Shown piece after piece: positions 32,238 through 43,662 of a DNA stretch of 64,000 nt. The position numbers and the translations under genes were made by a program. This DNA comes from Sphaeramia orbicularis. Lineage: Eukaryota; Chordata; Actinopteri; Kurtiformes; Apogonidae. Positions within the stretch are counted from its first letter, which is position 1; each line of letters begins with the position of its first letter. Below the pieces are notes generated by a model. That model had not been told where the DNA came from and made no database searches. It was given only the letters and a program-made list of their open reading frames with translations. The DNA is taken from the NCBI RefSeq assembly GCF_902148855.1, contig NC_043973.1, positions 54,866,594 through 54,930,593 of the forward strand, written 5' to 3'.

Positions 32238-35200
32238 CTAAAAAGCCTTTTTGAACAGGAGGGTTTTGAGGTGTTTCTTAAAGCTCTCTACAGAGTCCAT
32301 GGACCGTAGGTGTAGAGGCAGGTCATTCCATAGATGTGGTGCCACAGCTTTAAAAGACCTGTCACCGTGTGTGCTAAAACAGGTCCGTGGAACCATCAGC
32401 AGGTGCTGTCCTGAAGACCTCAAGCTACGAGTCGAGCTGTAGGGCTGGATCAGGGAAGCAATGTATGCAGGGGCCTGGCCATGTAGGGTCCGGAAAGTTA
32501 GCACAAGAATTTTGAAATGAAGACGATATAGAACAGGGAGCCAGTGGAGAGATTTAAGAATGGGAGTGATGTGGGTTCTCCTGTTTGTGCGGGTCAGGAG
32601 CCTGGCAGCAGAGTTCTGGACAAACTGTAGACGGGCCAGCTCCTTCTTGTTTAAGCATGTAAACAGGCTGTTGCAGTAGTCTAAGCGAGAAGATACAAAA
32701 GCGTGAACGATCATCTCGAGCTCATTTGTGGACACCATGGATCTGAGTTTGGAGATGTTGCGTAGGTGGAAGAAACAGTTTTTGACTAGGTGTTTGGAGA
32801 AGAATTCTAAAGACATGTCCTGGTCAAAGACGACACCCAGATTCCTCAGTTTGGTCTTTACCGAGGAACTCAGGTCTCCAAGGTGATGTTTGATCCCTGG
32901 GATTGCACTATCCGGGGCAATGATGAGGGTCTCAGTTTTGCTGGAATTCAGCTGGAGGCTGTTATCATTTAGCCACTGCTTCAGCTCTGACAAGCAGTTG
33001 ATTAAGGAACTCAGTTTGTGGGGCTCAGAGGAGTTAAAGGAGCAGTATATCTGGATGTCATCCGCAAATAGATGATAGGAGACATCACTATAGTGTTGGA
33101 TAATGTGGCCAAGTGGGAGGACATAGAGTAAGAATAGCACTGGTCCCAGGACAGAGCCTTGGGGCACACCACACAGTAGATCCGCTGAGTCAGATTGGAA
33201 GTTGTTTATTGACACAGTGAAGCTTCTGCCAGTCAGGTAAGAGGAGAACCAGTCTAGCACAGGACCTGACATCCCTACCAGGTCCCTCAGTCTCTCAATC
33301 ATTATGGTATGGTCCACTGTGTCAAAGGCCGAGGAGAGATCTAGCAGGACCAAGACCGTGGATTTCCCAGAGTCAGTCGCCATCAGGATGTCACTAGACA
33401 CTTTTAATAGTGCGGTTTCTGTTGAGTGGCGTTGTCTAAACCCAGACTGAAAAGTGTCATAGATCTGGTGTGTCTCCAGAAAAGCTGTAAGTTGTTTAGA
33501 CACTGCCTTCTCAAGGATTTTGGCCAATAGGGGGAGCTTTGAAATGGGCCTGTAGCTTTTGAAGTCTGTGGGGTCCAGTGTGGTTTTCTTTAGTTTAGGT
33601 TCTATGATGGCCTGTTTGAAGGAGCTGGGAAACAAACCAGTTGAGAGCGACAGGTTAAAAAAACTTTGTGACCCATGGTCCAATAGTGTCAAAGACACCG
33701 ACAAGGAGCTTATGGGGGAGGAGGTCTGCAGAGTTGGAGGAGGGTTTGTTTTGGATAAAAGTGCTGAGATGTCCTCCAGTGTCACAGGGTCGAAAGAGGA
33801 CCAGGTTTGCAGAGGGGGATCAGCTCGGGTCAGACGGCCAGAGGGTGGTGGGATATTGTGTTTAATATCCCTGATCTTGTCTGTGAAGAAGTTGAGGAAG
33901 TCATTGCTGTCAGCTTTACAGAGCACAGGGGCAGCAGGGACAGCAGGGGACACAATGGACTGGATTGTGTCAAAGATTACTTTGGGGTTCTTCTTGTTTG
34001 TGACTATAAGTTTGTGGAAGTAGCTGGATCTTGCCTCCTTAATCATTTTATTTAATGAGGTTGTGAGATCTTTAAGATGTAACCTGTGTACTTCCAACTG
34101 GGTTGATTTCCAAAGATGCTCAGTTTTGCGACAAGTTCTCCTTAGGTTTAAGATGTTTTCATTTATCCAGGGACAAGACCACTTACGAGTGACATTAGTT
34201 TTCACAGGAGCCACCTGGTCAAGAATAGAGCTGCAGTGTGTGGCAAAGCACTGGATAAACTCATCAACATCGGGACACTCATTAAGAAGACTAGGGTTAA
34301 ACAGGGCATGGAAATCCTGGGCTGTGGACTCTGTAATGATCCTCCTCTTGGCCCTTCCAGGTGCAGGCTTGGGCTCAAGAGGCACACATAAGTCAAAAAA
34401 CACACCACAATGATCACTCAAGTGGACATCCTCAACACACACATTTGTGACGTGTAAGCCCAATGAGAAAACCAGGTCCAGGGTATGTCCTTTCTTGTGG
34501 GTGGGGCCAGATACATGTTGTTTGAGGTTAAAAGTGTCAGTCATGGCTAAAAGTTCCATTGCTGGGCTGGATGAATTGTTATCGATGTGCAGATTGAAAT
34601 CCCCAAGAATTAAAACCTTCTCCAGTTGTATTATTGATGTAAGGAAATCACTGAAATCGCTTAAGAAGGCACCAGCAGGGCCAGGGGGACGGTAGATTAA
34701 GAAACAGTAAAACACACTGGACGAGCCAATCTTGATCATTTGTGACTCAAATGAGGGAAAGTCATCGGTGCTCATCCCTCTGCATATGTATTTGTCTTGG
34801 TGCACTACAGCAAGGCCACCGCCCCGGCGACAGGGGCGGGGCTGACCAACAGCAGAGCAGCCAGGAGGGCACAGTTCATTTAAATGAATGAACTCCCCAT
34901 CCCTCTGCCACGTCTCCGTCAGGAATAATGCATCCAAGTTCCTGTTGGTAAAAAGCTCATTTAGGGAGAAGGATTTATTGGCAATGGAACGTGCATTTAG
35001 TTACCCAAACCGGCTAGGTGGTGGTGACATCATGGTGTTCGTGTCCGCTGTGTGTAATGGGATTTGTCTCAACCACCTACGATGCCTTTTAGCAGAGTGA
35101 AACCCCATACGAGACCTGGATATGACAGGAATGGGGAAGAGCAAGGCAGAGGTGTAGGCTGCTGGAGATGGGGAAGGAGAAGAGGAATTCACTGAGGTGG

Positions 35201-35270
35201 TTAGTTGACAGGTGGACAGTGAGGGCCTGGGAGAGGAGGACAGATCAGTTGGGGTGTTGTTTATTCTCAC
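32238..35270 (-). pseudogene. ORF2 of LINE E: endonuclease and reverse transcriptase
   Basis: One frame from 35270 to 32238 with a single TAA at 35001-35003; the 899 codons counted from 34937 are open. Order: LNARSIANKSFSLNEL, ALFLTETWQRD, LILGDFNLHID, THKKGHTLDLVF, SDHCGVFF (AP endonuclease); YRPISKLPLLAKILEK, FRQRHSTETALL, LLDLSSAFDTVDH, GVPQGSVLGPVLF, YHLFADDIQIY (RT); HITPILKSLHWLPV and GDRSFKAVAPHLWNDLP (C-terminal). Catalytic ADD is present. The same family appears decayed at 38725, 47045 and 63420. Confidence 0.92.
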
Positions 35271-35358
35271 TACAGATTTTACAGGAGACTCTGAACGTGG
35301 TGATATTAGATGTGACCAGCAGGGGGAGCAGGTGGCTGCAGCAGAAGAGGGAGGGCAG

Positions 35359-36542
35359 TCACATTGGTGTGGGTGTGGTTTTGGTCAGGACAGCGTGTTG
35401 GATGTTTTGAGCCAAGACCCTGCTGCCTAGTCTAGAGGGGTGGACACCATCGGACTTATAGAAGGAGGAGCGGTTCCAGAACAGATTAAAGTTATCAATA
35501 AAACTGAAGCCGTTCAGAGCAGAGGTGGACTGGAGCCAGGTGTTCAGGCTGAGGAGTCGGCTGAAACGGCCCACACCACGGGCAAAGGAGGGGAGGGGCC
35601 CGGAAATGAAAACAGCCTTCCCGGATCCTTTCAGTTTATCAAAGAGGTTTTTAAAATGAACCTTTGTCACCTCGGACTGTTGAAGAGAAGTGTCATTGAA
35701 GCCCACGTGAACTATGATCCAGGTAACGGTGGACGGCAGTGAGAGCAGCAGCTGAGGGAGTTCATGGAGGATGGAGGTGACGGTGGAACCAGGAAAACAC
35801 CTGGTTATGGCGTTAAAGAAACGGACGTGACGGATGATGGAGTCCCCGAGGATAGCGGTGGTCAGAGGGAAAAGTGGTCGAGGAGACGGTGTTGAAGGTG
35901 AAGGGTTCCTGGTAGCTCTAGGTGGACATTCCACGGGTGGACTGTCAGTGTGACGGCGGACGGCCTCTCGGAGGAGGCGGCGCCGGGCAGAGGAGCGGAC
36001 CGAGGAGCGGGGACCCTTGTTCGACGGCTTTACAGGAGGACCGGCTTTAGGACTGTCGCCGGTAATCAGCTCGGTGGCAGCGACGGTGCAGCAGGAGCCG
36101 GTTCCCGGACAGAGCCAGGTGGGATGGGGGGCACACCAGCCGTGGCGGGGGGAGCCGGAGCGTCCTCCACGGACAGGACGCCGAAGCGGTTTGATGTGCT
36201 GATGGTCGGCGGTGGTGAGTCTTTGCTCGTGTTCTTTTTGCGGCCACAAATCACCACTTCAGACCAGGGTGTAGAACACGGGGGGCGAGAACAGGCAGAG
36301 GAAGGATCCCATAACACCGTATCATCACAGGAGGCTTTGGGCTTCTCTGCGCTTTTCAGGAACAGACTGGACAGTGTGGGAAGGCGGCTGGAGAAACCAC
36401 AGAGCTGGGCATTTTTCTCTGCGAGTTCTGTGGAGAGGCGCAGTATTTCCTCTTTGAGATCCGCGATAGTTTGGTAAGCCTTTACCAGGGTTTTGTTTGC
36501 TTGGACGAGAGGACTATCTCCGGCTGATGAGGATGACGCCAT
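35359..36542 (-). pseudogene. ORF1 of LINE E with SGNH-type esterase domain
   Basis: The N-terminal part (36542 down to about 36100) begins MASSSSAGDSPLVQ and has a coiled-coil-like TIADLKEEILRLSTELAEK. After a frameshift near 36100 the second frame carries AILGDSIIRHVR, IIVHVGFNDTS and SDGVHPSRLG: the GDS, GxND and DxxH blocks of SGNH/GDSL hydrolases known from CR1-type ORF1. It ends 88 bp before ORF2. Confidence 0.85.
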
Positions 36543-37364
36543 TGTGGAAACAGCGAGATACCGGGCAGAGCGCGGGAAGCGGTGGGTGACAGCCAGAGGT
36601 AAGGATCCACTGACAATACTGACCTGTCCTGATGGAGGTTTGGGTTGATAGCGTCAAGTTAAAAAGACACGGTTAAGAGGTTGGATTCAAGTGAGTAAGC
36701 GTTGAAAGGCAAGAAATAAGTAGTTAAAAGGCTGGATTTCTAAGAGTAGAGCCGCCGGCAGTTTGAAGAAGGCTCAGTCAGTCCTGGATGATCCCAGTCA
36801 TCCCCTTTACGATGTGTTCAGGTTGCTTCCATCAGGTCGCACATACAGTATTCCTAAATGTAGGACCAATAGGACGAGGAATTCTTTGGTTCCGGCAGCC
36901 ATTGCTCTGCTGAATAATTCTTTGTAATGTTGGTGCTATTGTTTTTAATGGATTATTTATTGTATTTATTGTTGGTTTGTTGTCCATGTGAAACTGCTGG
37001 CTGTAGAACAAATTGCCCCTCGGGGATAATAAAGTTTACCTTGACCTTGACTGTTCCATCAGCAGATGTGGACTGAATGAAATGGACCTGGGTTAAACAT
37101 CAGAAAGTCAACCTGGGTTGGTCACAGTCTGAAACATGGATTTACAGGACAGTGAATGCACCATCACTATCATGTTACAGAGCTGAAGGAGAAGGAAGTG
37201 AGTCAGAAAAAAAAAACACATCTACAAGGAGACGGAGACACTGAGGAGGAGGAGGAGGAGGAGGAGGAGGAGGAGCTGATCTGATCCTGAACTACACAAG
37301 ACACAGCAACTGATCTATTCAACACAGTTCAATCTACAAACCAGGAACATTCCATTTATTCAAC

Positions 37365-37806
37365 ATGCTGGACCTGGATTACTGGATGGTTTATGGGTTG
37401 ATTCTAACCATTACAACACGTATGTTTGGTTCTGTACCAGTCACATTTAAACAGCTTTGAAACAGGATTCACTGATAGACTTTATTCCAGGTTGAGTTAA
37501 CAGAACTCTGTCTTTTCTAGGTGTCGACTGTGAAGAACTGAGTCCAGTCAAGAATGAAGAGTCCAGTTTAGAAGGAAACTCTGTTACTCTTACATATAAA
37601 TACTCTATAACAGTGACACTCAGTGATCAGCTCTACTGGTATCGACAATATCCAGGAAAACCACCTGAGTTTCTAATCTTTCACTATGGAACACAAAATG
37701 CATTAAACCATAGACTGTTTGTGGAAGCACATGGAGAAAAGGTCCAAGTGCAGATCTCCTCTGCTGCAGTGTCAGACTCTGCTGTGTACTACTGTGCTGT
37801 GAGGCC
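37365..37806 (+). CDS. TCR alpha/delta-type V segment V5 (family II)
   Basis: Leader 37365-37419, the same GLILTITT type as V3; V exon 37521-37806 after TTTTCTAG. RVDCEELSPVKNEES, then VTLTYKYSITVTLSDQLYWY, so Tyr at the first-Cys site; CDR2 HYGTQNAL; ends YYCAVRP. It is the direct counterpart of V3 in the duplicated I-II cassette. Intact. Confidence 0.9.
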
Positions 37807-37844
37807 CACAGTGACAGGAAACAGCAAAACTCTGAACAAAAACC
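37807..37844 (+). other. 23-type RSS of V5
   Basis: Heptamer 37807-37813, nonamer 37836-37844, 22-bp spacer. Confidence 0.9.
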
Positions 37845-37899
37845 TCTGGAGCAAAGACAACACAGTACTACACAACATCCACTAGAGGGACTCACACAC

Positions 37900-38424
37900 T
37901 GTTAGATGCAAATGTTACAGTTGTACAAAAAAGTCTGGACACCCCTGACAATTTCTATTATTTTCATTTATAAATAATTAGGTGTTTGGATCAGCAATTT
38001 CATTTGCATCTATCAAATAACTGATGAGGTTTACTGGATGAACAGGAAATCTGCAAAATGCATCAAAACAAAATTAGACAGGTGCATCAATTTGGGCACC
38101 CTGAACTAGACTCTGAACTAGAACTGTTCCTGTGGTCTTCCATTTCCTCACAGTCCAAACTGACAGCTGAAATCTCATAGTTTTTGTAGCCTTCCCCTTA
38201 ACCATAATGTTGAACACTCCTTGTTTTCAGGTCATTTGACAGTTGTTTTGATGCTCCCATGTTGCCACTCTTCAGAGCAGAGTTAAAGACAAGAACTACT
38301 TGCCACTGGTTTCCTTAAATACCTTTTCTCATGATTGGATGCACCTGTCTATGGAGTTCAAGGCCTAACAAGTTCAACAAACCGATTTTGTGTTCCAATT
38401 AATCAGTGCTAAGTAGTTACAGGT
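37900..38424. other. Anonymous spacer after V5
   Basis: The usual V 3' flank stops at about 37900 and unrelated sequence begins (ACAAAAAAGTCTGGACACC...), probably a repeat end. No gene is recognised. Confidence 0.35.
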
Positions 38425-38715
38425 AGGGATGCACCCATACCACTTTTTTCCAAACCGAGTACAAACACTTATATTTGATTACTTACCGATACCGAGTACC
38501 GATACTTGTCCTTAATAATCCCATTTCAGTTCTTAGTTCCTTTTGTAAATGTGCTTTATTGTCGTTGTCGTTAGTCTGACTGGAGCAAAGTGCTGCTACT
38601 GACATTTAATGTGTTGGAATGAGCGTTTGTCAATTAATCCAGCAGAGGGCTGAATTAACCAAACTGAACAAAAAGTATCGGACCCGATACCTGATACTGG
38701 TATTGGTACCACCAA
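38425..38715. mobile_element. hAT-like end fragment
   Basis: Starts TAGGGATGCACCCATACC with CCGATACCGAGTACCGATAC inside, typical of a common fish hAT element. The right end is missing. Confidence 0.45.
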
Positions 38716-38724
38716 CTACTCTTA

Positions 38725-39640
38725 TCAACTCAACTTTATTCATAAAACACTTTCAAAACAACACAGTTGACCAAAGAGCTGTACACCAACACAATAACAA
38801 ATAAAACACACCACAGAATGAATAAACAATTCAAGTCATTAAACATTAAACCAATGAAGGCCAAGCTGTCAAACAGAGTGCAAAGCCAAACACAAACAGT
38901 CTGTTTAAGGAGCAGATTTAAAAACAGTCAGTGAATGGTCCTACCCGATGTGCAAAGGTGGTTCATTCCACAGTTTGGAAGAAACCACTGAAAAAGCCCA
39001 GTCACCTTCAGTTTCCTGTTTGTCTTTGGGATGAACAACAATGACTGATGTGTCCGACTGGAGCAGGTCCCACAGATACTATGGGCCAAGGCCATGAAGA
39101 CACTGACAAAGGAAGGAACACATTTGAACAGCAATGACACAACCAACCGGGAGCCAATGAACTGATGCTAAAACTGGGCTGATATGGTCTGGTTTTTGGC
39201 TCCAGTTGAAGGTGGATCAGCAATGTTTGGAACCAGCTGGAGATGAACCATTGATGTCTGGACCAAGCCAACATAAAAGCCATTACAGTCTAAAGCAGAC
39301 TGGATAAAAGCAGGGATTCAAACCTCCAAATGAAACTGACAAAGAAACGGTTGAACTTTGTCCAGTTGTCTCAGCTGAAAACACATGGACTTCAGCACCG
39401 ATTGAATCTGTGCATCAAGTTTCAGATCAGTGTCCAGCCTTAAACCCAGGTTTGTTACTGTCTGTGTCAAATGTTGACGTAAAGGATCCAGATCCACATG
39501 GACTCTGAAGCCATCAGCTGGTCCAAACCACAGGATCTCAGTGTGTTTATCATTCAGAACCTGATGGTCCACTGTATCCAAGGCAGCCATCAGGTCCAAC
39601 AGAACCAGAACCACACAGTGACCACAGTCTGAGGAGAAAA
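38725..39640 (-). mobile_element. LINE remnant (CR1-type, related to LINE E)
   Basis: Minus-strand broken frames: VVLVLLDLMAALDTVDHQVL, then after an internal deletion VTNLGLRLDTDLKLD, ISPVLASVHWLPV and GDWAFSVVSSKLWNEPPLHI. The 3' UTR ends near 38725 with AATAAAGTTG. Old copy. Confidence 0.7.
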
Positions 39641-39886
39641 CAAAGTTTGGGAATTGCAGAAATGATCGAAACAATAGAACAATACAGATTCAACTAGATG
39701 GGGTAAACATCGATGGAGTTGCAGAAATCAAATTCTTAGGGGTGACAACAGATAATCAGATCAGCTGGAAGCCTCATGTAAGACATATACAATCAAATGA
39801 TCAAGAAGTATTGGAGGATTAAATAAAGCAAAACAGGTTCTGGATCACAAATCACTCCGCATTCTTTACTGTTCCATAGTTCTACC

Positions 39887-41175
39887 TAGGGCTGCACAAT
39901 TTTGGCAAAAAATAAAAACCCGACTTTTTCCTCTAAAAACTCGATTTTCAATTTTTATATTTAGGTACAAACTACAACAGACAACAGAAGTCAGCTTGTT
40001 ATTTTGTGAGCAGCCCACAATGCAAGCCACTGCTCCGACCTCAAATCTGTGATGGTATCACCTGATGAACCCACAGAAGTTTTTTTTTTCTTAATTAAAT
40101 CTTTATTGAATGAAGTAGAGTATACAAACAATATATACAACAAGAAAATAACAGAACAAGTTTGCCAGGGGGAATACACCACAATACAATGTCCAAATCA
40201 GAGCAAATACTGATGGGTTTTATAGCCTTTTTGTTTCCAGATTTATCCAACAGCTTTAAATAAAGTTCAACATGTTGCAAAAAATAAATAATATTTGGTT
40301 TTGTGTTACAGAACTTACATTTGTGACTGAAAAATTTAGCAAGTAAGAGAAATTAATTAATTATAAGTAAAAATGTTTTTTTTCCCTTTTTGGGGTATCT
40401 GGGCCCAGAAGGGATACCACTGTAAGACAGTGACAGACATCAGTCATGTGTGCATGAACTATGAAATACAAGTGATCCACATGTGGTTCTATTTAAACTG
40501 GGGGATCCACATGTGGTTCTATTTAAACTGGGGGATCCGTGCGTGAAACATCAGCTTACATTGATATCACTACTGCAGGTAACAGATTTAACGTCTGTGG
40601 TCACTACACGGACTTCTGTGACAGACCACTGTCACAGATAGGAGGAGGAGACTACGGTAGCCTGGAGGAGGAGCCTACGGTAGCCTGGAGGAGGAGCCTA
40701 CAGTAGCCTGAAGGAGGAGCCTACAGTAGCCTGGAGGAGGAGCCTACAGTAGCCTGGAGGAGGGGCCTACAGTAGCCTGGAGGAGGGGCCTACAGTAGCC
40801 TGGAGGATGAACCTACAGTAGCCTGGAGGAGGGGCCTACAGTAGCCTGGAGGAGGGGCCTACAGTAGCCTGGAGGATGAACCTACAGTAGCCTGGAGGAG
40901 GGGCCTACAGTAGCCTGGAGGAGGGGCCTACGGTAGCCTGGAGGAGGGGCCTACGGTAGCCTGGAGGAGAGGCCTACGGTAGCCTGGAGGAGGGGCCTAC
41001 GGTAGCCTGGAGGAGGGGCCTACGGTAGCCTGGAGAAGGGGTCTACGGTAGCCCGCAGGCGTGTGGCCCATAGGCACGAGAAAGATGATATCGATTTGAT
41101 GATTTCCCTTTTTTAAAAATCGTCCTAATTAAAAAATCTGATTTTGATTTAAAATTGATTATTCGTGCAGCCCTA
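39887..41175. mobile_element. hAT element with perfect 8-bp duplication
   Basis: Ends TAGGGCTGCACAATT and, inverted, TAGGGCTGCACGAAT. Flanks GTTCTACC at 39879-39886 and 41176-41183; removing it restores the LINE reading. Inside are an unclassified insert (about 40080-40400), a short direct repeat and a large minisatellite. No transposase seen. Confidence 0.85.
40650..41055 (+). repeat. 23-bp minisatellite, about 17 copies
   Basis: Unit AGCCTGGAGGAGGGGCCTACAGT with variants (CTACGGT, GGATGAACCTACAGT). It lies inside the hAT element. Confidence 0.9.
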
Positions 41176-41706
41176 GTTCTACCATCTATAAGTTAGTGTG
41201 CAGAGGTTTGGGCCCATAACTCCATCAGTCCAATCCATCCACTAATCATTCTACACCAGAAAGCAGTAAGGATCACTCACAAGGCAGGTTCCACAGATCA
41301 CACAAATGCATTATTTTTACAGTCAAAGTGACTAAAACTCACAGACATCATAGAACTGCAAACAACACAAATCATATTCAAAGCCAAAATAATCAACTAC
41401 CAGGAAACACACAAAAATTATTCACTGAAAGGGAAGGACGTAGAATTTAAGGGTAGATGGAATTTCTAAATTCAGAGGGTGCGCACGACTGGAAAAGATT
41501 TAGCATTTGTGTGTGTGTGTTGTTAAAGTATGGAATACACTGAGGGAGGAGCACAAGGAATGTTCAAATAGGAGCATATTCGAAAACACAGGTTTTTCAC
41601 AAGATATAGAGATGAGGTTTAGTAACTGTCACCATATTTGTATGTGTGTGTGTACTTGTATGTTATGTATATGTATAAACGTATGTATGTGCCTATGGAT
41701 GAATGA

Positions 41707-41707
41707 G

Positions 41708-41754
<47 letters not shown>
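41707..41754 (+). repeat. (GT)n microsatellite
   Basis: About 24 GT units within the LINE 3' region. Confidence 0.9.
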
Positions 41755-41758
<4 letters not shown>

Positions 41759-42005
41759 AGATGTATAAATATAAAAGAGTAATGTAAAAGGAAGAGGGAC
41801 ATGTATATTATTAATAATATTTTAGGCAGGGGGGGTGGGGTTAAATCAGTTGCACTTCTTCCTGCCCCTTTTCAGGTAAATGGAACTATTGTGCTGTTCT
41901 TCTGTCTAAGATTGTTATGATTCTTGATATTTGAATTATTATGTATGGTTTGCTAGTTTGCATATATGTTAAATTTCATTGCATGTTCGGAATAAATCAC
42001 TAAAT

Positions 42006-42449
42006 CAAAAAAAAAACAAAAACAATAGGACCAATGGCCCTGTAGCTTACCGGCCAAATTAAAAACTTTGGGAAATGTATCCAGATGCCATTTATTATCA
42101 CCCAGTTATATGTATTTATTATATAACAGAAACAGCCCATGTTTTGGTCATATTCCAATCAGATCAGTAAAAAAATTAAATTCCAACTTGACATCATCGA
42201 TACTTACTGATTTATTGGATCAATTCACTTCCTATCTCTTATAATGGGAACATTTTTCAAAGTCGCACCAAATCCAGAATCAGATCCGGATCCAAATAAT
42301 TTCACTAACTTTTGTCGACATCATCATAAAGAAGCTGTATACCAAGTTTGAAGTTAATCGGAATTGTAGTTTCGGAGAAGACGATTGACAATTCTGTAAT
42401 GGACGACAGACGACAGACGACAGACGACGACAACGACGGACACCGCATG
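42006..42449. other. Unclassified repeat-like stretch with GACGACA repeats
   Basis: Short GACGACAGAC repeats at 42402-42430 end an AT-rich stretch without a protein. Sequence after the next element (GCTTACGGCCTGTCAGCC at 43314) partly mirrors GTAGCTTACCGGCC at 42043, so both may be ends of one element split by the hAT at 42450. Confidence 0.35.
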
Positions 42450-43298
42450 CAGGGCTCGTGACTGCGACTGAATTACGGTCGCATGCGCCTGAGAATTTCG
42501 GTAGTGCGACTGTTTTTGAGATTACGATCGCACGGTGCGCCAATAAAAAAATGAGCGAAAATTAATACGTGCGCCTAGAATAATGGCTGCAGAAGTAACT
42601 CGTCAGCCGAAAATAAACAAGCTCCACGCCCCGCTGACTGAAGCGGAAAATCTAGTCCCCGCCCCCTCGTGTGCGCAGGTGGCATAAACAAAGGGATCAA
42701 ATAACTCCACCAACGTTTGAAACAATCTCCCGCCAAACCCGGTTAGTAGCGCTGGCGTTGTTCCAAGTATTTTCGCATGACGTAATGTATCCTGCAAGTC
42801 AGATAATCATGTTGCGCGAATCAACTTGCTACACGATCAGCTGACCGTAACCAGCGAATCGAGGGGCTAATGAATAAACAACAAGCGGTATCCAGACGTG
42901 TACATGATTCGTCAAAAGTTTCTGCGAGCCTGTGGGCGCTGTTTGTGTAAACAGGGAAGATGAAGCGCTCTATTTCGGATTATTTTTTGATGGCTTCCGT
43001 TTCAAAAGATTCGTCTTTCTTCTCCAAGAACCAACTAAAGTATATACCACACATTGACAATTGTTTTGCACCTGTGTCAATGTAAGCTTTTTCTTTCATA
43101 CTCTATTCAAATACTTTATTCTAGGTTGTTAATATTGCTTAAATACATATAGGAATATTACTTGGTATGGCCAAGAGTTTTGCTTGTTCTCCAAATTTTT
43201 TATATAATAGTGGTGCACCTAGATTTTAGCCTGTGCTCCTAACTTTTTAGGGTTAGGAGCACAGTGCTCCTAGGTCAAAAAGTTAATTTTGAGCCCTG
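42450..43298 (+). mobile_element. hAT-like element with first-exon remnant
   Basis: Ends CAGGGCTCGTGACTG and GAGCCCTG; GCATG is repeated outside both. From 42960 a + strand frame starts MKRSISDYFLMASVSK and continues to a GTAAGC donor at about 43081; MKRS..DYF is a common N-terminus of hAT-derived transposase-like proteins. The rest of the transposase is absent. Confidence 0.55.
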
Positions 43299-43662
43299 GC
43301 ATGACAACAATAGCTTACGGCCTGTCAGCCAGTAAGCTAAAAAAAAAAAAATCAAAGTCATTGAGAACCCTCAACAATACCGACTCAGTACTATGAGGGT
43401 TTGAAAGGCAGACTGGAACACCTCCAAATTCCTGTACTCATCTAAGAATAAAGTCAACTGACAGGAAATCCTTTTCAACACAATCTGAGAAATGAAAGAG
43501 AACGAAGCAACAGAGTTTGGTTGAAGAGCCTGTTGACTGGTCATTGCCTCTTGGTGAATAATTGAGGGAGGAGCTGATCTGATCCTGAACTACACAAGAC
43601 ACAACAACTGATCTATTCAACACAGTTCAATCTACAAACCAGGAACATTCCCTTGATTCAAC

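Larger units (their letters stand above)
31840..36763 (-). mobile_element. LINE E (CR1-type), near full length, inserted into LINE C
   Basis: Flanked by TGAAG at 31835-31839 and 36764-36768. The host LINE reading (CAGAGGCGGACTC, then AAGGCTCAG) resumes cleanly. On the minus strand: 5' UTR to about 36543, ORF1, ORF2, and a 3' UTR (31840-32237) containing an 18-bp G run and ending in TTTACTT-like repeats. Only one stop in ORF2 and one frameshift in ORF1 are apparent, so it is young. Confidence 0.9.
29957..37049 (+). mobile_element. LINE C (L2/CR1-type), 5'-truncated, interrupted by LINE E
   Basis: Plus-strand ORF2 pieces at 29957-31839 and the end at 36764-37049. Seen: SGNFYQYVTCP (endonuclease end), LGMSDHNVVYL, KSPGPDGVGARILK, LNDYRPVAPTSL, FIDFSSAFNCIQP, GSPQGCVLSPLLF, LKFADDSMM, VNVSKTKEMIVDFRK; after LINE E SVLDDPSHPLYDVFRLLPSG and NSFVPAAIALLN. 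Several frameshifts and a (TTTA)n insertion at 31594-31620. The flanks AAATCTACT and GTTCCATCAGC adjoin in the intact unit before V3, which gives the insertion borders. Confidence 0.85.
39660..42005 (+). mobile_element. LINE 3' part interrupted by a hAT element
   Basis: Frames EIKFLGVTTDNQISWKPHVR near 39735 and HKSLRILYCSIVLP near 39850 resume after the hAT as SPIHPLIILHQKAVRITHKA (41225) and KVWNTLREEHKECSN (41528). It ends CTTCTTCCTGCCCCTTTTCAGG...GGAATAAATCACTAAATC. Several shifts. Confidence 0.65.

Noticed and set aside
40650-41055. Repeat-encoded protein
   Set aside because: The 23-bp unit is not a multiple of three and has no stable frame.
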